A stretch of DNA of 64,000 nt. Origin: an uncultured Spartobacteria bacterium (GTDB taxonomy: Bacteria; Verrucomicrobiota; Verrucomicrobiia; Chthoniobacterales; JAATET01). Under the pieces are notes generated by a model, which did not search any database, was not told where the DNA came from, and saw only the letters and a list, made by a program, of their open reading frames with translations. Location of the stretch: positions 744,001-808,000 of the forward strand of contig CALLUD010000006.1 of NCBI GenBank assembly GCA_938011325.1, given 5' to 3'. This document shows positions 24,266-33,094 of this stretch, piece by piece; the first letter of the stretch is position 1, and each line of letters opens with the position of its first letter. Position numbers and translations under genes: made by a program.

Positions 24266-25905
24266 GATGAAATCTGAACCCGGAAGGTCAGCCGCGCAAT
24301 CGCGCCGCCCTCCGGTCGGTTCTCGAGGGTGACCGTGCCGCGCTGCAGATTCATGATCGAGCGGACCACGGTCATGCCCAGCCCGGTGCCCTTGCCGACA
24401 GGTTTTGTCGTCACAAAGGGCTCGAAAATGTGCGGCAGCAACTCCGGGGGAATGCCCGGGCCGGTGTCCGCAATTTCAACGACCACCACCTCCTCGCCGG
24501 GTTGGAACACCTCGCTGGTTTGATCCGCCGGAAATCGCTCACTCCACGTCCGCACGGTCAGCGTGCCGCCGTCGGCCATCGCATGCAGCGCATTGGTGAA
24601 GAGATTGACGAATACCTGACAGACCTTCGAGCGATCCGCAGGCACCTCGGGGATCTCGCCAAGCTCCTGCTCGACGCGGTGAAGGTCCTTGCGAATCTCG
24701 CCACGCACGAGCCGCAGGGCCATCCGCACAATCGCGTTCAGATCGCACGGCTGCAGCTCCAGCTTTCGCGGCGCAGAGAAGTCCAGCAGGCCCTTGATCA
24801 CCATGTCCGCCCGCGACACCGCCTCGTTCATTTCCCGCAGCACGCCGGCCGACGTCCGGTCCGAGCCGTATTTCTTCGTGAAAAAATCGATGCCCATCGT
24901 GAGGATCGCGAGCGGGTTCTTCACCTCGTGCGCCACGCCCGCGGCAAGGCGGCCGATCGACTTGAGTTTCTCAGCCTCGATCAATTGCAGCTGCAACTCG
25001 CGCAGCTCGTCATGCGCCCGCTGCAACCTCTGGAGAGCCGCCCGCAGCGCCTCGTTGGCTTCGCGAAGCCGGTTGCGCTCCTCCGCGAGAGCAATCTCGA
25101 GCTTCTTCGGATTGGTGACGTCGCGCGTGATCCCGAAGGTTCCCACGATCCGGCCGCGGCGATCGCGCAACGGGAGCTTCGTCGAGCTCACCCACACCTC
25201 GGAACCATCCGGAAGATTGCGCTTCGCGATGCGCCCGATGATTGGGACGCCGGTCTCCATCACCCGCTGCTCGTCGGTGAACATCTCCTCTGCCTGATCG
25301 GCCGGAAACACCGAGAAATCCGACTTCCCAATCAACGCGTCGGGGTTGTCGAGGTGATGCGCGTCGGCGACCGACCGGCTCACGCGAATGAAACGATTCT
25401 GCCGGTCCTTGAAGTAAATCCGATCCGGGACGTTCTCGAGCAGCAGGCGGAAGAGATCGTTGTCACGCCGCAGGTCGCGCAGCTCTCGCGAACGGGCCAG
25501 CGCCCAGCGCATGCACCGCTCCAGCGCCTCCGGCGTCAGCCGATCCCGCACCACGTAATCCTGTGCTCCGGCCTCCATCGCGTGATGCGCCACGTCGTCC
25601 CGCTGCACGGAATCGACGACCACAAATGGCACGTAGACTCCCAGCACGGGGTGCTCCGCGATCTGGTTGAGCCCGTCGAGATCGAAGGAGCCAATATCGA
25701 TCAGCACCAGATCGGCCGCCTCACGTTCGAGCACGGGCCCCGCCGCATCGAGCGTGGAAAATTCGTGAACGATCCGGTAGCCACGCCCGGCAAGCCCATT
25801 GAGAAGATCGCGCAGCGAATCGCTCCGCCCTTCCTCTTCAATGACGATCACGCGCGCCGCCTGCGCCGTGCCCGGGGAAACGACCGTTTGGGGGGCTGTC
25901 GTCAC
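24262..25905 (-). CDS. REC-PAS sensor histidine kinase
   Basis: A 547-aa cytoplasmic kinase with no predicted membrane segment. Order of domains: an N-terminal receiver-like module (about 15-135, with LVLIDIGSFDLDG), a PAS sensor (155-285, NRFIRVSRSVADAHHLDNP), a coiled coil (ALRAALQRLQRAHDELRELQLQL), the phosphoacceptor helix around AAGVAHEVKNPLAILTMG and the ATPase part with NLFTNALHAMADGG, DTGPGIPPELLPHIFEPF and TGLGM. An input receiver makes this a downstream step of a phosphorelay. It is coupled to the regulator that follows. Confidence 0.93.
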   Translation of the reverse strand: MTTAPQTVVSPGTAQAARVIVIEEEGRSDSLRDLLNGLAGRGYRIVHEFSTLDAAGPVLEREAADLVLIDIGSFDLDGLNQIAEHPVLGVYVPFVVVDSVQRDDVAHHAMEAGAQDYVVRDRLTPEALERCMRWALARSRELRDLRRDNDLFRLLLENVPDRIYFKDRQNRFIRVSRSVADAHHLDNPDALIGKSDFSVFPADQAEEMFTDEQRVMETGVPIIGRIAKRNLPDGSEVWVSSTKLPLRDRRGRIVGTFGITRDVTNPKKLEIALAEERNRLREANEALRAALQRLQRAHDELRELQLQLIEAEKLKSIGRLAAGVAHEVKNPLAILTMGIDFFTKKYGSDRTSAGVLREMNEAVSRADMVIKGLLDFSAPRKLELQPCDLNAIVRMALRLVRGEIRKDLHRVEQELGEIPEVPADRSKVCQVFVNLFTNALHAMADGGTLTVRTWSERFPADQTSEVFQPGEEVVVVEIADTGPGIPPELLPHIFEPFVTTKPVGKGTGLGMTVVRSIMNLQRGTVTLENRPEGGAIARLTFRVQISS

Positions 25906-25956
25906 TACGGAGATTCTTTCACCCCCGCCCCCGGGAGGCGATCAAAAAGCCGCGAA

Positions 25957-26412
25957 CTATTTCACTTCGAGCAACTCAACCTCGAAGATCAACGTCTCAT
26001 CGGGACCAATTACCGGGCCTGCTCCGCGGCTGCCGTAAGCAAGCTGCGACGGAATCACGAACCGATACTTCGCTCCCTCTTTCATGAGCTGCACCCCCTC
26101 GGTCCAACCGGGAATCACGCGATTGAGCGGAAACTCCGCGGGCTCGCCACGACTGTAGGAGCTGTCGAACTCCGTGCCGTCGATCAACGTGCCGCGATAG
26201 TGCACCTTCACCGTGTCCGTTGCGGACGGGCTCTTCCCGGTTCCCTCGGTGAGCACCTCGTATTGCAGCCCGCTCGCAGTCGTCTTCACGGTTTCCTTCT
26301 TCGCATTCTCCGCGAGGTATTGCTCGCCCTTTTCCTTCGCGGACTGGGCCTGGGTGGAAAACGCAACCGCCAGCATCGTGGCGGCACCAAGAAGTGCTTT
26401 CGGGAGATTCAT
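25957..26412 (-). CDS. FKBP-type peptidyl-prolyl isomerase, exported
   Basis: A 151-aa periplasmic folding helper that speeds proline isomerisation. The start at ATG 26412 gives a signal peptide (MNLPKALLGAATMLAVAFSTQAQ); residues upstream of it are not needed. The FKBP core shows VKVHYRGTLIDGTEFDSSYSRGEPAEFPLNRVIPGW and AYGSRGAGPVIGPDETLIFEVELLEV, with the Tyr, Phe, Asp and Trp pocket residues intact. It lies between the kinase and the SWIM-SNF2 gene on the same strand. Confidence 0.93.
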   Translation of the reverse strand: MNLPKALLGAATMLAVAFSTQAQSAKEKGEQYLAENAKKETVKTTASGLQYEVLTEGTGKSPSATDTVKVHYRGTLIDGTEFDSSYSRGEPAEFPLNRVIPGWTEGVQLMKEGAKYRFVIPSQLAYGSRGAGPVIGPDETLIFEVELLEVK

Positions 26413-26457
26413 CGTTCCGATGTAACCATCCCCTTCGGCCGGCTGCAATGCGTTCGA

Positions 26458-28806
26458 TCAGTCGACCAGACTCCGGAGGTCGTCCACGTCAAGCTGCGCC
26501 AGTGCCGCTTCGGCATCCACGGTGCCTTCGAGCAGCTCACGTTTCCTCCGCTGCAATTCCAGCACGCGTTCCTCGATCGTCCCGCGTGCAATCAGCTTGA
26601 TCGACGTGACGACGTTCTTCTGCCCGATGCGATGCGCGCGATCCGTTGCCTGCGCTTCGACCGCCGGATTCCACCAGGGATCGAAGTGAATCACCGTGTC
26701 CGCCGCCGTGAGGTTCAATCCCACGCCGCCCGCCTTCAGGCTGATCAAAAACACGGAAATCGTCGCATCGTTTTGAAACTTCTCCACCACCGCGGCGCGA
26801 TCCTTCGTCGAGCCATCGAGCCGGCAAAACGCGATCCCGTCATCCGCAAGCGCCCGCTCGATGAGATCGAGCATCGACGTGAACTGGCTGAAGACCAGCA
26901 CGCGATGCCCGCCATCCACCGCCTCCTCGAGCAACTCCCGCAACGCGCCAATCTTCGCCGACGTCTTCGCGTCCTCGCCCGGGGCTCCCAGCAGCCGCAG
27001 ATCGCAACACGCCTGCCGCAGCCGCAGCAGCGCAGTCAGCACCCGCATGCGCGCGGCACCGGCCTGACCCTGATCCGTCAACTGGTCGATTTGCGAACGC
27101 GCAGCCTCCTGCAACCGCGTGTAAACGTTCTTTTGCTCCTCGGTCAGCTCGACTTCGAGAACCTGCTCGATCTTCTCCGGCAGATCCTTGAGCACGTCCT
27201 GCTTTCGGCGGCGGAGCAGATACGGCGCAATGCGTCGTGACAATCGCGACCACACCGCTCCGCCCGCTCCGTTGAGCAACGGCGTCTCGTAACGATCTCG
27301 AAAATCGGAGCGATGCCCGAGATAGCCTGGCAGCAGAAACTCGAACAGCGACCAAAGATCCCGCACCGAGTTCTCGATCGGCGTGCCCGTGAGGATGAAT
27401 CGACTCCTCGCGCTCAACGCGCAAGCCGCCTTCGCGTTCTGGCTTTCGGGATTCTTGATGTGCTGTGCCTCGTCGAGCACCACCGCCGCAAAATCGATCC
27501 CCCGATAGCGGTCGATATCCCGCCGCAGCAGCGCGTAGCTGGTCACCACGAGTCGATGGCGGGGAATTTCCGCGAAAAGCTTCTCGCGGCCCGGACCGTC
27601 GATCGCCAGCACGGGCAGCTCAGGAAGAAATTTCGCGGCCTCCCGCTTCCAGTTCCAGACCAGCGATGACGGACAAACCACCAGCGTCACGCCGTCGCGA
27701 ATCGTCTCGATCATCGCGAGGGTCTGGACCGTTTTGCCGAGGCCCATTTCGTCGGCGATCAATCCACCCAGGGACGCCCGCTGCCGGTCGAGCAGCCAGA
27801 GCGCACCCTCGACCTGATATGGCCGCAGTTGCCGCCGGAGCTCGCCGAGGTCCGCCGGCTGCGACCGAAGAGCTGGCTGCGAGGCACCGCCCTTCCACCC
27901 GGCAATGCTCGCCTCGAGATAGCCGCGATTCTGCGCGGCGATTCGATAGCCACCCCGTTCCTGCGTCGGGCTGCAATCGCGCAGCACTTCCTCGAGATCC
28001 TCCGCAAGCGTCGGGTCCGCGACGGCAATCTTCCCGCTTTTCAAACGCAGGTGCGGCTTGCCGCTTCGGAGCAGCTGCTGGAGGTCGGCCTGCGAAAGCA
28101 GCGCTTCGGACCCCGCTGCATGATGAATCCGCACGTCCAGCCAGCCATCGCCCGCCTCCCGAATTGCAAACTGCGGCTCGATGCGCACGAAATCCTTCGT
28201 CACGTGCTGAAAGCGCTCTCCTTCGACGACCTCCCATTTCGCGCGCCATTTCGGCAGCGTCGCCGCGAAAAACCGGATCACGTTGTCCTCGCCCTGCAAC
28301 GCCGCCTTCCCGCGAAAATCGCGAAAGCCCGCCTCCATCAGCTCCGCAAACACGGCGGCTTCGGCGGATGGATTGCGTTCACCCGGCGTCGTGTAAACGA
28401 AATCGATCGCCGCTTCGAGATGCCGCAGCGAACCTTCGAGCAACAGGCTCACCTTCGGAATCTCACCGGTCGCAGGGGCGTTCGCTGTCGGTGCAGGGGC
28501 TGTCGCAACGGGCGCGGGCTTCTTCTTCTCGACCGGATTCAGCACCTGCAGCCCCACCGCGATCGAATGCGCGCAAATGATTCCGCGAACCCGCGAGTCG
28601 CGACATGGGCAGAGGTTCTCTACATCGATTGCGTTGCGCAGCTTCAGCCCGCAGAGAAACTGCTTTCCGCCCTCGGACAACCGGCCCTTCAGCACCGGTG
28701 GCTCATACGTCGCCTCGACCACGCGCCCTGCGGCGTGAATCGCCTTCGCCTGTTTGAAAACAGGCCAGCCGCACATCGAGACGAGTAGTTTTTCGGTAAG
28801 TTCCAC
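26458..28806 (-). CDS. SNF2-family ATPase with SWIM zinc finger
   Basis: A 782-aa DNA-dependent ATPase of the bacterial SWI2/SNF2 type. An N-terminal SWIM finger is visible as ENLCPCRDSRVRGIICAH (CxC...CxH, about residues 63-80). The ATPase core has DEMGLGKTVQTLAMIE (Walker A), DEAQHIKN (Walker B), a GTPIEN motif and the C-terminal RAHRIGQKNVVTSIKLIARGTIEERV. Bacterial members help release or remodel nucleic acid complexes, mostly uncharacterised. It lies divergently from the channel gene at 29001, leaving about 190 bp between them. Confidence 0.92.
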   Translation of the reverse strand: MELTEKLLVSMCGWPVFKQAKAIHAAGRVVEATYEPPVLKGRLSEGGKQFLCGLKLRNAIDVENLCPCRDSRVRGIICAHSIAVGLQVLNPVEKKKPAPVATAPAPTANAPATGEIPKVSLLLEGSLRHLEAAIDFVYTTPGERNPSAEAAVFAELMEAGFRDFRGKAALQGEDNVIRFFAATLPKWRAKWEVVEGERFQHVTKDFVRIEPQFAIREAGDGWLDVRIHHAAGSEALLSQADLQQLLRSGKPHLRLKSGKIAVADPTLAEDLEEVLRDCSPTQERGGYRIAAQNRGYLEASIAGWKGGASQPALRSQPADLGELRRQLRPYQVEGALWLLDRQRASLGGLIADEMGLGKTVQTLAMIETIRDGVTLVVCPSSLVWNWKREAAKFLPELPVLAIDGPGREKLFAEIPRHRLVVTSYALLRRDIDRYRGIDFAAVVLDEAQHIKNPESQNAKAACALSARSRFILTGTPIENSVRDLWSLFEFLLPGYLGHRSDFRDRYETPLLNGAGGAVWSRLSRRIAPYLLRRRKQDVLKDLPEKIEQVLEVELTEEQKNVYTRLQEAARSQIDQLTDQGQAGAARMRVLTALLRLRQACCDLRLLGAPGEDAKTSAKIGALRELLEEAVDGGHRVLVFSQFTSMLDLIERALADDGIAFCRLDGSTKDRAAVVEKFQNDATISVFLISLKAGGVGLNLTAADTVIHFDPWWNPAVEAQATDRAHRIGQKNVVTSIKLIARGTIEERVLELQRRKRELLEGTVDAEAALAQLDVDDLRSLVD

Positions 28807-29000
28807 GCGCCGCGCAAACTACCACGGCACGCCGCATTTCCCAGCCCGCTCATCGGACATGTCGATCGAGCGAAAGTTCGTCGCCTTTCGCAGGAAAAGA
28901 AATTACGCAGTGGGAGATGAGCGAGGCCATGACATCAGGCAGCTTCGAGCCGCGTCAGCGAGGGCTGACAACGCCTGCCGCAAGGCATCAATCTCTTCGG

Positions 29001-30083
29001 ATGCGGCATCTGTTTGTGGCGATCGCAATGACGTTTCTTCCGCTTGCCCTTCCGGTTGCTGCGGAGGAGACTCCCGCGCCGTTGCGGGTTGCCGTGTTCG
29101 CGAACCCACCGTTCGCGCAGAAGGACGAGGACGGCGTGTGGCGGGGCCTTGCCGTGAACCTGTGGCAAAGCGTCGCCGAGGATGCACATCTTCCGTTCTC
29201 GTTCGTGGAAACCACGGCCGACGAAGCGATCGAAGGCACCGCCAAGGGTCGCTGGGATGTGCTGGTGGGCGGTGTGGGGGTCTCGGCCGAGCGCGAGCAG
29301 CTTGTCGACTTCACACAGCCATTTCTCATCAGCCCCGGAGCGGTCGCCGTGCCGCGAAACCTGGCCTTCCCCCACTCGATGGCGTTTGTTCGGGACGTGC
29401 TCTCGCACGGAGTGATGTCCGTCGTGTGGACGCTCGCCGGGTCGATGATCGTCTTCAGTCTCGTTCTTTGGCTCGTCGAGCGCCGTGCCAATCAAGACCA
29501 CTTTGGCGGTCATCCCATTCGCGGTCTTGGCTCTGCATTATGGTTCGCCGCCGTCACGCTCACCACGGTCGGCTACGGCGACAAGACGCCGCGAACGCTC
29601 ACCGGCCGCGTCATCGTGTTTTTCTGGATGTTCTTCGGCATCTTCATCGTCGGCGTCTTCACCGCGACGCTTGCCTCCAGCATCGCCGTCGCCCGTTTGC
29701 AAACCTCCATCACACGCGCCGCGGATCTCGCGCACTACCGCAACGGCGTCGTCGAGGGCTCCCTCGCGCAAAATGTCCTCAACGACGTCGGCATCCCCGC
29801 GCGGGTTTATCCCGACATCAATGCCGGCCTCGCAGCCCTCGAAGCCGGCACGATCAATGCCTTCGTCGACGACGAGGCGTCACTCCGCTACACAGCCAAT
29901 CAGGATCATCCGGGCAGCATCGTCATCGACATCATCCCCTCGACACACGTCTCACTTGCGTTCGCCACGAGACCGAATCTCCCCGAGTTTCAGGCCATCA
30001 ACGTGGCGCTCATCCGGGAGACCAGCACCGACGGCTGGTTGAAGGAAATCCAACGCTGGCTCGGCCCGCCGCTCGCCCGTTAG
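29001..30083 (+). CDS. GluR0-like ligand-gated potassium channel
   Basis: A 360-aa membrane protein, start taken at ATG 29001 because MRHLFVAIAMTFLPLALPVA is a signal peptide. Residues 25-125 form the first lobe of a periplasmic amino-acid-binding fold (LRVAVFANPPFAQ, GRWDVLVGGVGVSAEREQLVDFTQPF). Then follow a membrane helix (137-159), a pore loop with TTVGYGD at 188-194, exactly the K+ filter, and a second helix (203-225). Residues 240-360 give the second lobe. This is the domain order of prokaryotic glutamate-receptor channels such as GluR0. Ligand unknown. A longer N-terminus from 28917 is possible. Confidence 0.85.
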   Translation: MRHLFVAIAMTFLPLALPVAAEETPAPLRVAVFANPPFAQKDEDGVWRGLAVNLWQSVAEDAHLPFSFVETTADEAIEGTAKGRWDVLVGGVGVSAEREQLVDFTQPFLISPGAVAVPRNLAFPHSMAFVRDVLSHGVMSVVWTLAGSMIVFSLVLWLVERRANQDHFGGHPIRGLGSALWFAAVTLTTVGYGDKTPRTLTGRVIVFFWMFFGIFIVGVFTATLASSIAVARLQTSITRAADLAHYRNGVVEGSLAQNVLNDVGIPARVYPDINAGLAALEAGTINAFVDDEASLRYTANQDHPGSIVIDIIPSTHVSLAFATRPNLPEFQAINVALIRETSTDGWLKEIQRWLGPPLAR

Positions 30084-30517
30084 AATCGCACCACCCGCCA
30101 GTCGACGGCACCGGTTTGCTCATCGATCTCCAGCCAGGCATAGCTCGGCGGCGCACCCTTGTTTGCCTTGCCGACCGCGCCGGGATTCAACACCCGCGTG
30201 AGCCCCATTTTCTCATCGCGCGGGACATGCGTGTGGCCATGCAGCAGAAAATCCGCACCCCCCGGTTTCGCCGGAGGAATGTGGATGAGCAAAAACGAGT
30301 GCCCTCCGCGCTCGAGAAATTTCTTCGTCGGCAGGTTGATGCCGTCGTCGCAATTTCCAAGCACCCCGTGAAACGCCGGGGCCAGTCCGCGCACCGTCTC
30401 CAGAAGCATCGGATTGTCGAAATCGCCGAGATGCCAGATCTCGTCAGCGGTCCGAATCGCGGCAGCGACCTTTTCCGGCAATCTGCCATGGGTGTCGGAA
30501 ATCACGGCGATTCTCAT
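30080..30517 (-). CDS. YfcE/MJ0936-type metallophosphoesterase
   Basis: A 145-aa calcineurin-like phosphoesterase. Metal ligands are visible in order: D-x-H in MRIAVISDTHGRLPE, GDFDN at 37-41, GNCD near residue 60 and GHTHV near 110, with the HIPP and NPGAVG turns of the small YfcE clan. Hydrolysis of phosphodiesters, possibly cyclic nucleotides, is known from relatives. The stop overlaps the convergent channel gene stop by 4 bp; hisC starts about 90 bp away divergently. Confidence 0.9.
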   Translation of the reverse strand: MRIAVISDTHGRLPEKVAAAIRTADEIWHLGDFDNPMLLETVRGLAPAFHGVLGNCDDGINLPTKKFLERGGHSFLLIHIPPAKPGGADFLLHGHTHVPRDEKMGLTRVLNPGAVGKANKGAPPSYAWLEIDEQTGAVDWRVVRF

Positions 30518-30605
30518 GCTCCAAAGTTTCGCAGATCACCGGGCCTCCGTTCGTCTTCCAAGAAAAAAATCTGCGCAATCCGCGCAATCTGTGGATGATG
30601 AAAGG

Positions 30606-31730
30606 ATGCTCCCAACCGCTCATCAGCACGTCCTCGAACTCATTGCCTACGAACCGGGCAAGCCGGTCGAGGAACTCGCGCGTGAAATGGGCCTGCAGCC
30701 CGCCGACATCGTCAAACTCGCCTCGAACGAGAATCCGCTTGGCCCGTCGCCCAAGGCGCTGGCAGCCATGCGCGAAGCACTCGAACGCTCGAATTTCTAT
30801 CCCGACGGCGGCGGGTGGGCACTCCGCGGCGCCATCGCCGACAAGCTCGGCCTCGATCGATCCAACGTCGTCCTCGGCAACGGGTCGAACGAGATCATTG
30901 AATTTCTCGGCCACGCCTTTTTGAAGCCCGGCGACGAGGTGGTGACCGCAAAGCACGCGTTTGCCGTCTATTCGCTGATGGCGCAGCTCTTCGGCGCGAC
31001 CACGGTCGAAGTCGACGACCCGGGCTACACACACGATCTCGAGGCCATGCTCGCGGCGATTACACCGCGCACGCGCCAGGTCTTCATCGCGAATCCCAAC
31101 AACCCCACCGGAACGCTCGTGGGCCAGGCCGAGATCGATGCGTTCATGGCGAAGGTTCCGAAGCATGTCGTCGTCGTCTTCGACGAGGCCTACTACGAGT
31201 TTCTGGAATCACCGCCGGACGTGCTCAAATACGTGCGCGAAGGCCGCAACGTCGTCGTGATGCGCACGTTTTCAAAGATTCAAGGCCTTGCGGCATTGCG
31301 CATCGGCTACGGTCTCGCGCCGTCGGGTCTCGCGGAAATTCTTCAAAAGACACGCCAGCCGTTCAACGCGAATGCCATCGCACAGGCCGGCGCCGCAGCC
31401 AGCATCGCCGATGACGAGCACATGCGGCGGACCCGCGAATTGACCACGGAAGGACGCGAATATCTTCAAAAGGAATTTGCCGCGATGGGGCTCGCGTTCG
31501 TGCCAAGCTACGCAAACTTCGTGCTCGTGCGCGTGGGGGACGGAGACGCCGTCTTCAAGGCGCTCCTCAAGCAGGGGCTGATCGTGCGCGCCATGCGCAG
31601 CTACAAGCTGCCGGAGTGGATTCGTGTTTCGGTCGGCACCATGGACCAGAATCGTCGCTTCATTTCCGCGCTTCGAGATCTCGACGCCGCCGGCGCACTG
31701 GAGAAATCCCCGGCCGGAGCCTCGGCGTAA
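30606..31730 (+). CDS. hisC: Histidinol-phosphate aminotransferase
   Basis: Transfers an amino group from glutamate to imidazole acetol phosphate in histidine synthesis. The 374-aa enzyme starts at ATG 30606 (MLPTAHQHVLELIAYEPGKP, the family opening). Landmarks are KLASNENPLGPSPKAL, the LGNGSNEIIEFLGHAF cofactor contact, PNNPTGTLV, FDEAYYEF with the PLP-binding Asp and Tyr, and the PLP lysine in MRTFSKIQGLAALRIGYG. It lies in a run with mnmE, pyrD and mqnD, all on the same strand, though these are unrelated pathways. hisG is 6 kb away. Confidence 0.95.
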   Translation: MLPTAHQHVLELIAYEPGKPVEELAREMGLQPADIVKLASNENPLGPSPKALAAMREALERSNFYPDGGGWALRGAIADKLGLDRSNVVLGNGSNEIIEFLGHAFLKPGDEVVTAKHAFAVYSLMAQLFGATTVEVDDPGYTHDLEAMLAAITPRTRQVFIANPNNPTGTLVGQAEIDAFMAKVPKHVVVVFDEAYYEFLESPPDVLKYVREGRNVVVMRTFSKIQGLAALRIGYGLAPSGLAEILQKTRQPFNANAIAQAGAAASIADDEHMRRTRELTTEGREYLQKEFAAMGLAFVPSYANFVLVRVGDGDAVFKALLKQGLIVRAMRSYKLPEWIRVSVGTMDQNRRFISALRDLDAAGALEKSPAGASA

Positions 31731-31774
31731 ACCGGGCTTGAGTGCGGTGCGACTCCCGGGCGACGCTCGCTTGC

Positions 31775-33091
31775 ATGCTCGCTGACGACACGATCGCCGC
31801 CATCTCGACGCCTCCAGGGGAAGGCGCAATCGCGGTCGTGCGCGTGTCCGGGCCGGACGTTACCCGGATCGTGGAGCAGGTCTTTCGCGGACCAAAGCTG
31901 AGCCCTCGCGTCGCGACCGTCGGACGCATTGTCGACGGCGAAGAGACCGTCGACGAGGTCGTCGCGACATTTTTTGCCGGTCCCGCCAGCTACACCGGCG
32001 AGGATGTGCTCGAAATTTCCTGCCATGGCGGCGTGATCATCTCCGCGAGGGTTCTGGAGACGATCCTCCGCGCAGGCGCCCGCGCTGCGGGCCCCGGCGA
32101 GTTTACGCAGCGGGCGTTTCTCAACGGAAAGATGGACCTCACGCAGGCCGAGGCGGTGATGGATCTCATCCGCGCGCAAACGCCGCTGGCCGCGCGCGCC
32201 GCCGCCGAGCAGTTGCGCGGGCGAATCGGCGAGGAAATTTCAAACATCCGCGACGATCTGCTCGGCATCGTCGCGCACGTCGAAGCCTACATTGACTTTC
32301 CCGAAGAGGACATCGACCCGGATACCGACGCCACATTGCGTGCGCGCATCGACGCAGTCCGGAACCGGATTCAAAAACTGCTCGCGACCGCCGACGACGG
32401 TCGCATCCTGCGGGAGGGCGTGCGTCTTGCCATCTGCGGTCGTCCGAATGCCGGAAAATCGAGCCTTCTCAATCGATTGCTGGGATACGACCGCGCCATC
32501 GTGAGCCCGACACCGGGGACCACCCGCGACACGATTGAAGAGCTGCTCAACCTGCGCGGCATTCCGTTTCGCGTGGTGGATACCGCCGGCATCCGTGAGA
32601 CGCCGGATTCCATCGAGCGCGAGGGCGTCCGCCGTGCCCGGGAAGTCGCCGAGGGCGCGGATGTCGTGCTGCACGTCATCGACAGTTCCGATCCCGAGGC
32701 GGTGTCGGCGCCACCGATCGTTCCGAATGAGCTGGCGGTGTTCAACAAGAGCGATCTCGTCGCCGGCGCAGCCGCACACCGTGATGCGCTCTCAATCTCC
32801 TGCGTCACGGGCGACGGGATCGATGCGTTGGTGGACGCGATCGTCGAGCGCGCGCGACGTCATGCGCCGGGATCCCGCGATTCCCTTGCGGCCATCAATG
32901 CCCGCCACCAGGCCTGCCTGACACGGGCGGACGCCGCTCTCGCGGAGGCAATGGATCGTTTTCACGAAGCTCCCGAATTCGTCGCGGTCCACCTGCGCAC
33001 GGCGCTCGACGCCGTCGGAGACGTGATCGGGGTCGTGGACACCGAGGATATCCTCGGGCGAATCTTCAGTTCGTTCTGTATTGGAAAGTAA
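31775..33091 (+). CDS. mnmE: tRNA modification GTPase MnmE
   Basis: With MnmG it modifies the wobble uridine of several tRNAs (cmnm5U). The start is put at ATG 31775 (MLADDTIAAISTPPGEGAIAVVRVSGP); the earlier start would add an atypical lead of 11 residues. Domains: an N-terminal dimer domain with the formyl-THF-binding fold, a helical domain with an inserted G domain, whose P-loop is GRPNAGKSSLLN (near 220), switch DTAGIRE and NKSD, and the C-terminal motif FCIGK needed for activity. Length 438 aa, slightly short but complete. pyrD follows after 3 bp. Confidence 0.96.
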   Translation: MLADDTIAAISTPPGEGAIAVVRVSGPDVTRIVEQVFRGPKLSPRVATVGRIVDGEETVDEVVATFFAGPASYTGEDVLEISCHGGVIISARVLETILRAGARAAGPGEFTQRAFLNGKMDLTQAEAVMDLIRAQTPLAARAAAEQLRGRIGEEISNIRDDLLGIVAHVEAYIDFPEEDIDPDTDATLRARIDAVRNRIQKLLATADDGRILREGVRLAICGRPNAGKSSLLNRLLGYDRAIVSPTPGTTRDTIEELLNLRGIPFRVVDTAGIRETPDSIEREGVRRAREVAEGADVVLHVIDSSDPEAVSAPPIVPNELAVFNKSDLVAGAAAHRDALSISCVTGDGIDALVDAIVERARRHAPGSRDSLAAINARHQACLTRADAALAEAMDRFHEAPEFVAVHLRTALDAVGDVIGVVDTEDILGRIFSSFCIGK

Positions 33092-33094
33092 CCC

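Noticed and set aside
24430..27240. A plus-strand open frame of about 936 codons antisense to the histidine kinase, FKBP and SNF2 genes
   Set aside because: It covers parts of three well-supported genes and reads as Arg/His/Leu-rich sequence typical of the antisense of GC-rich coding DNA.
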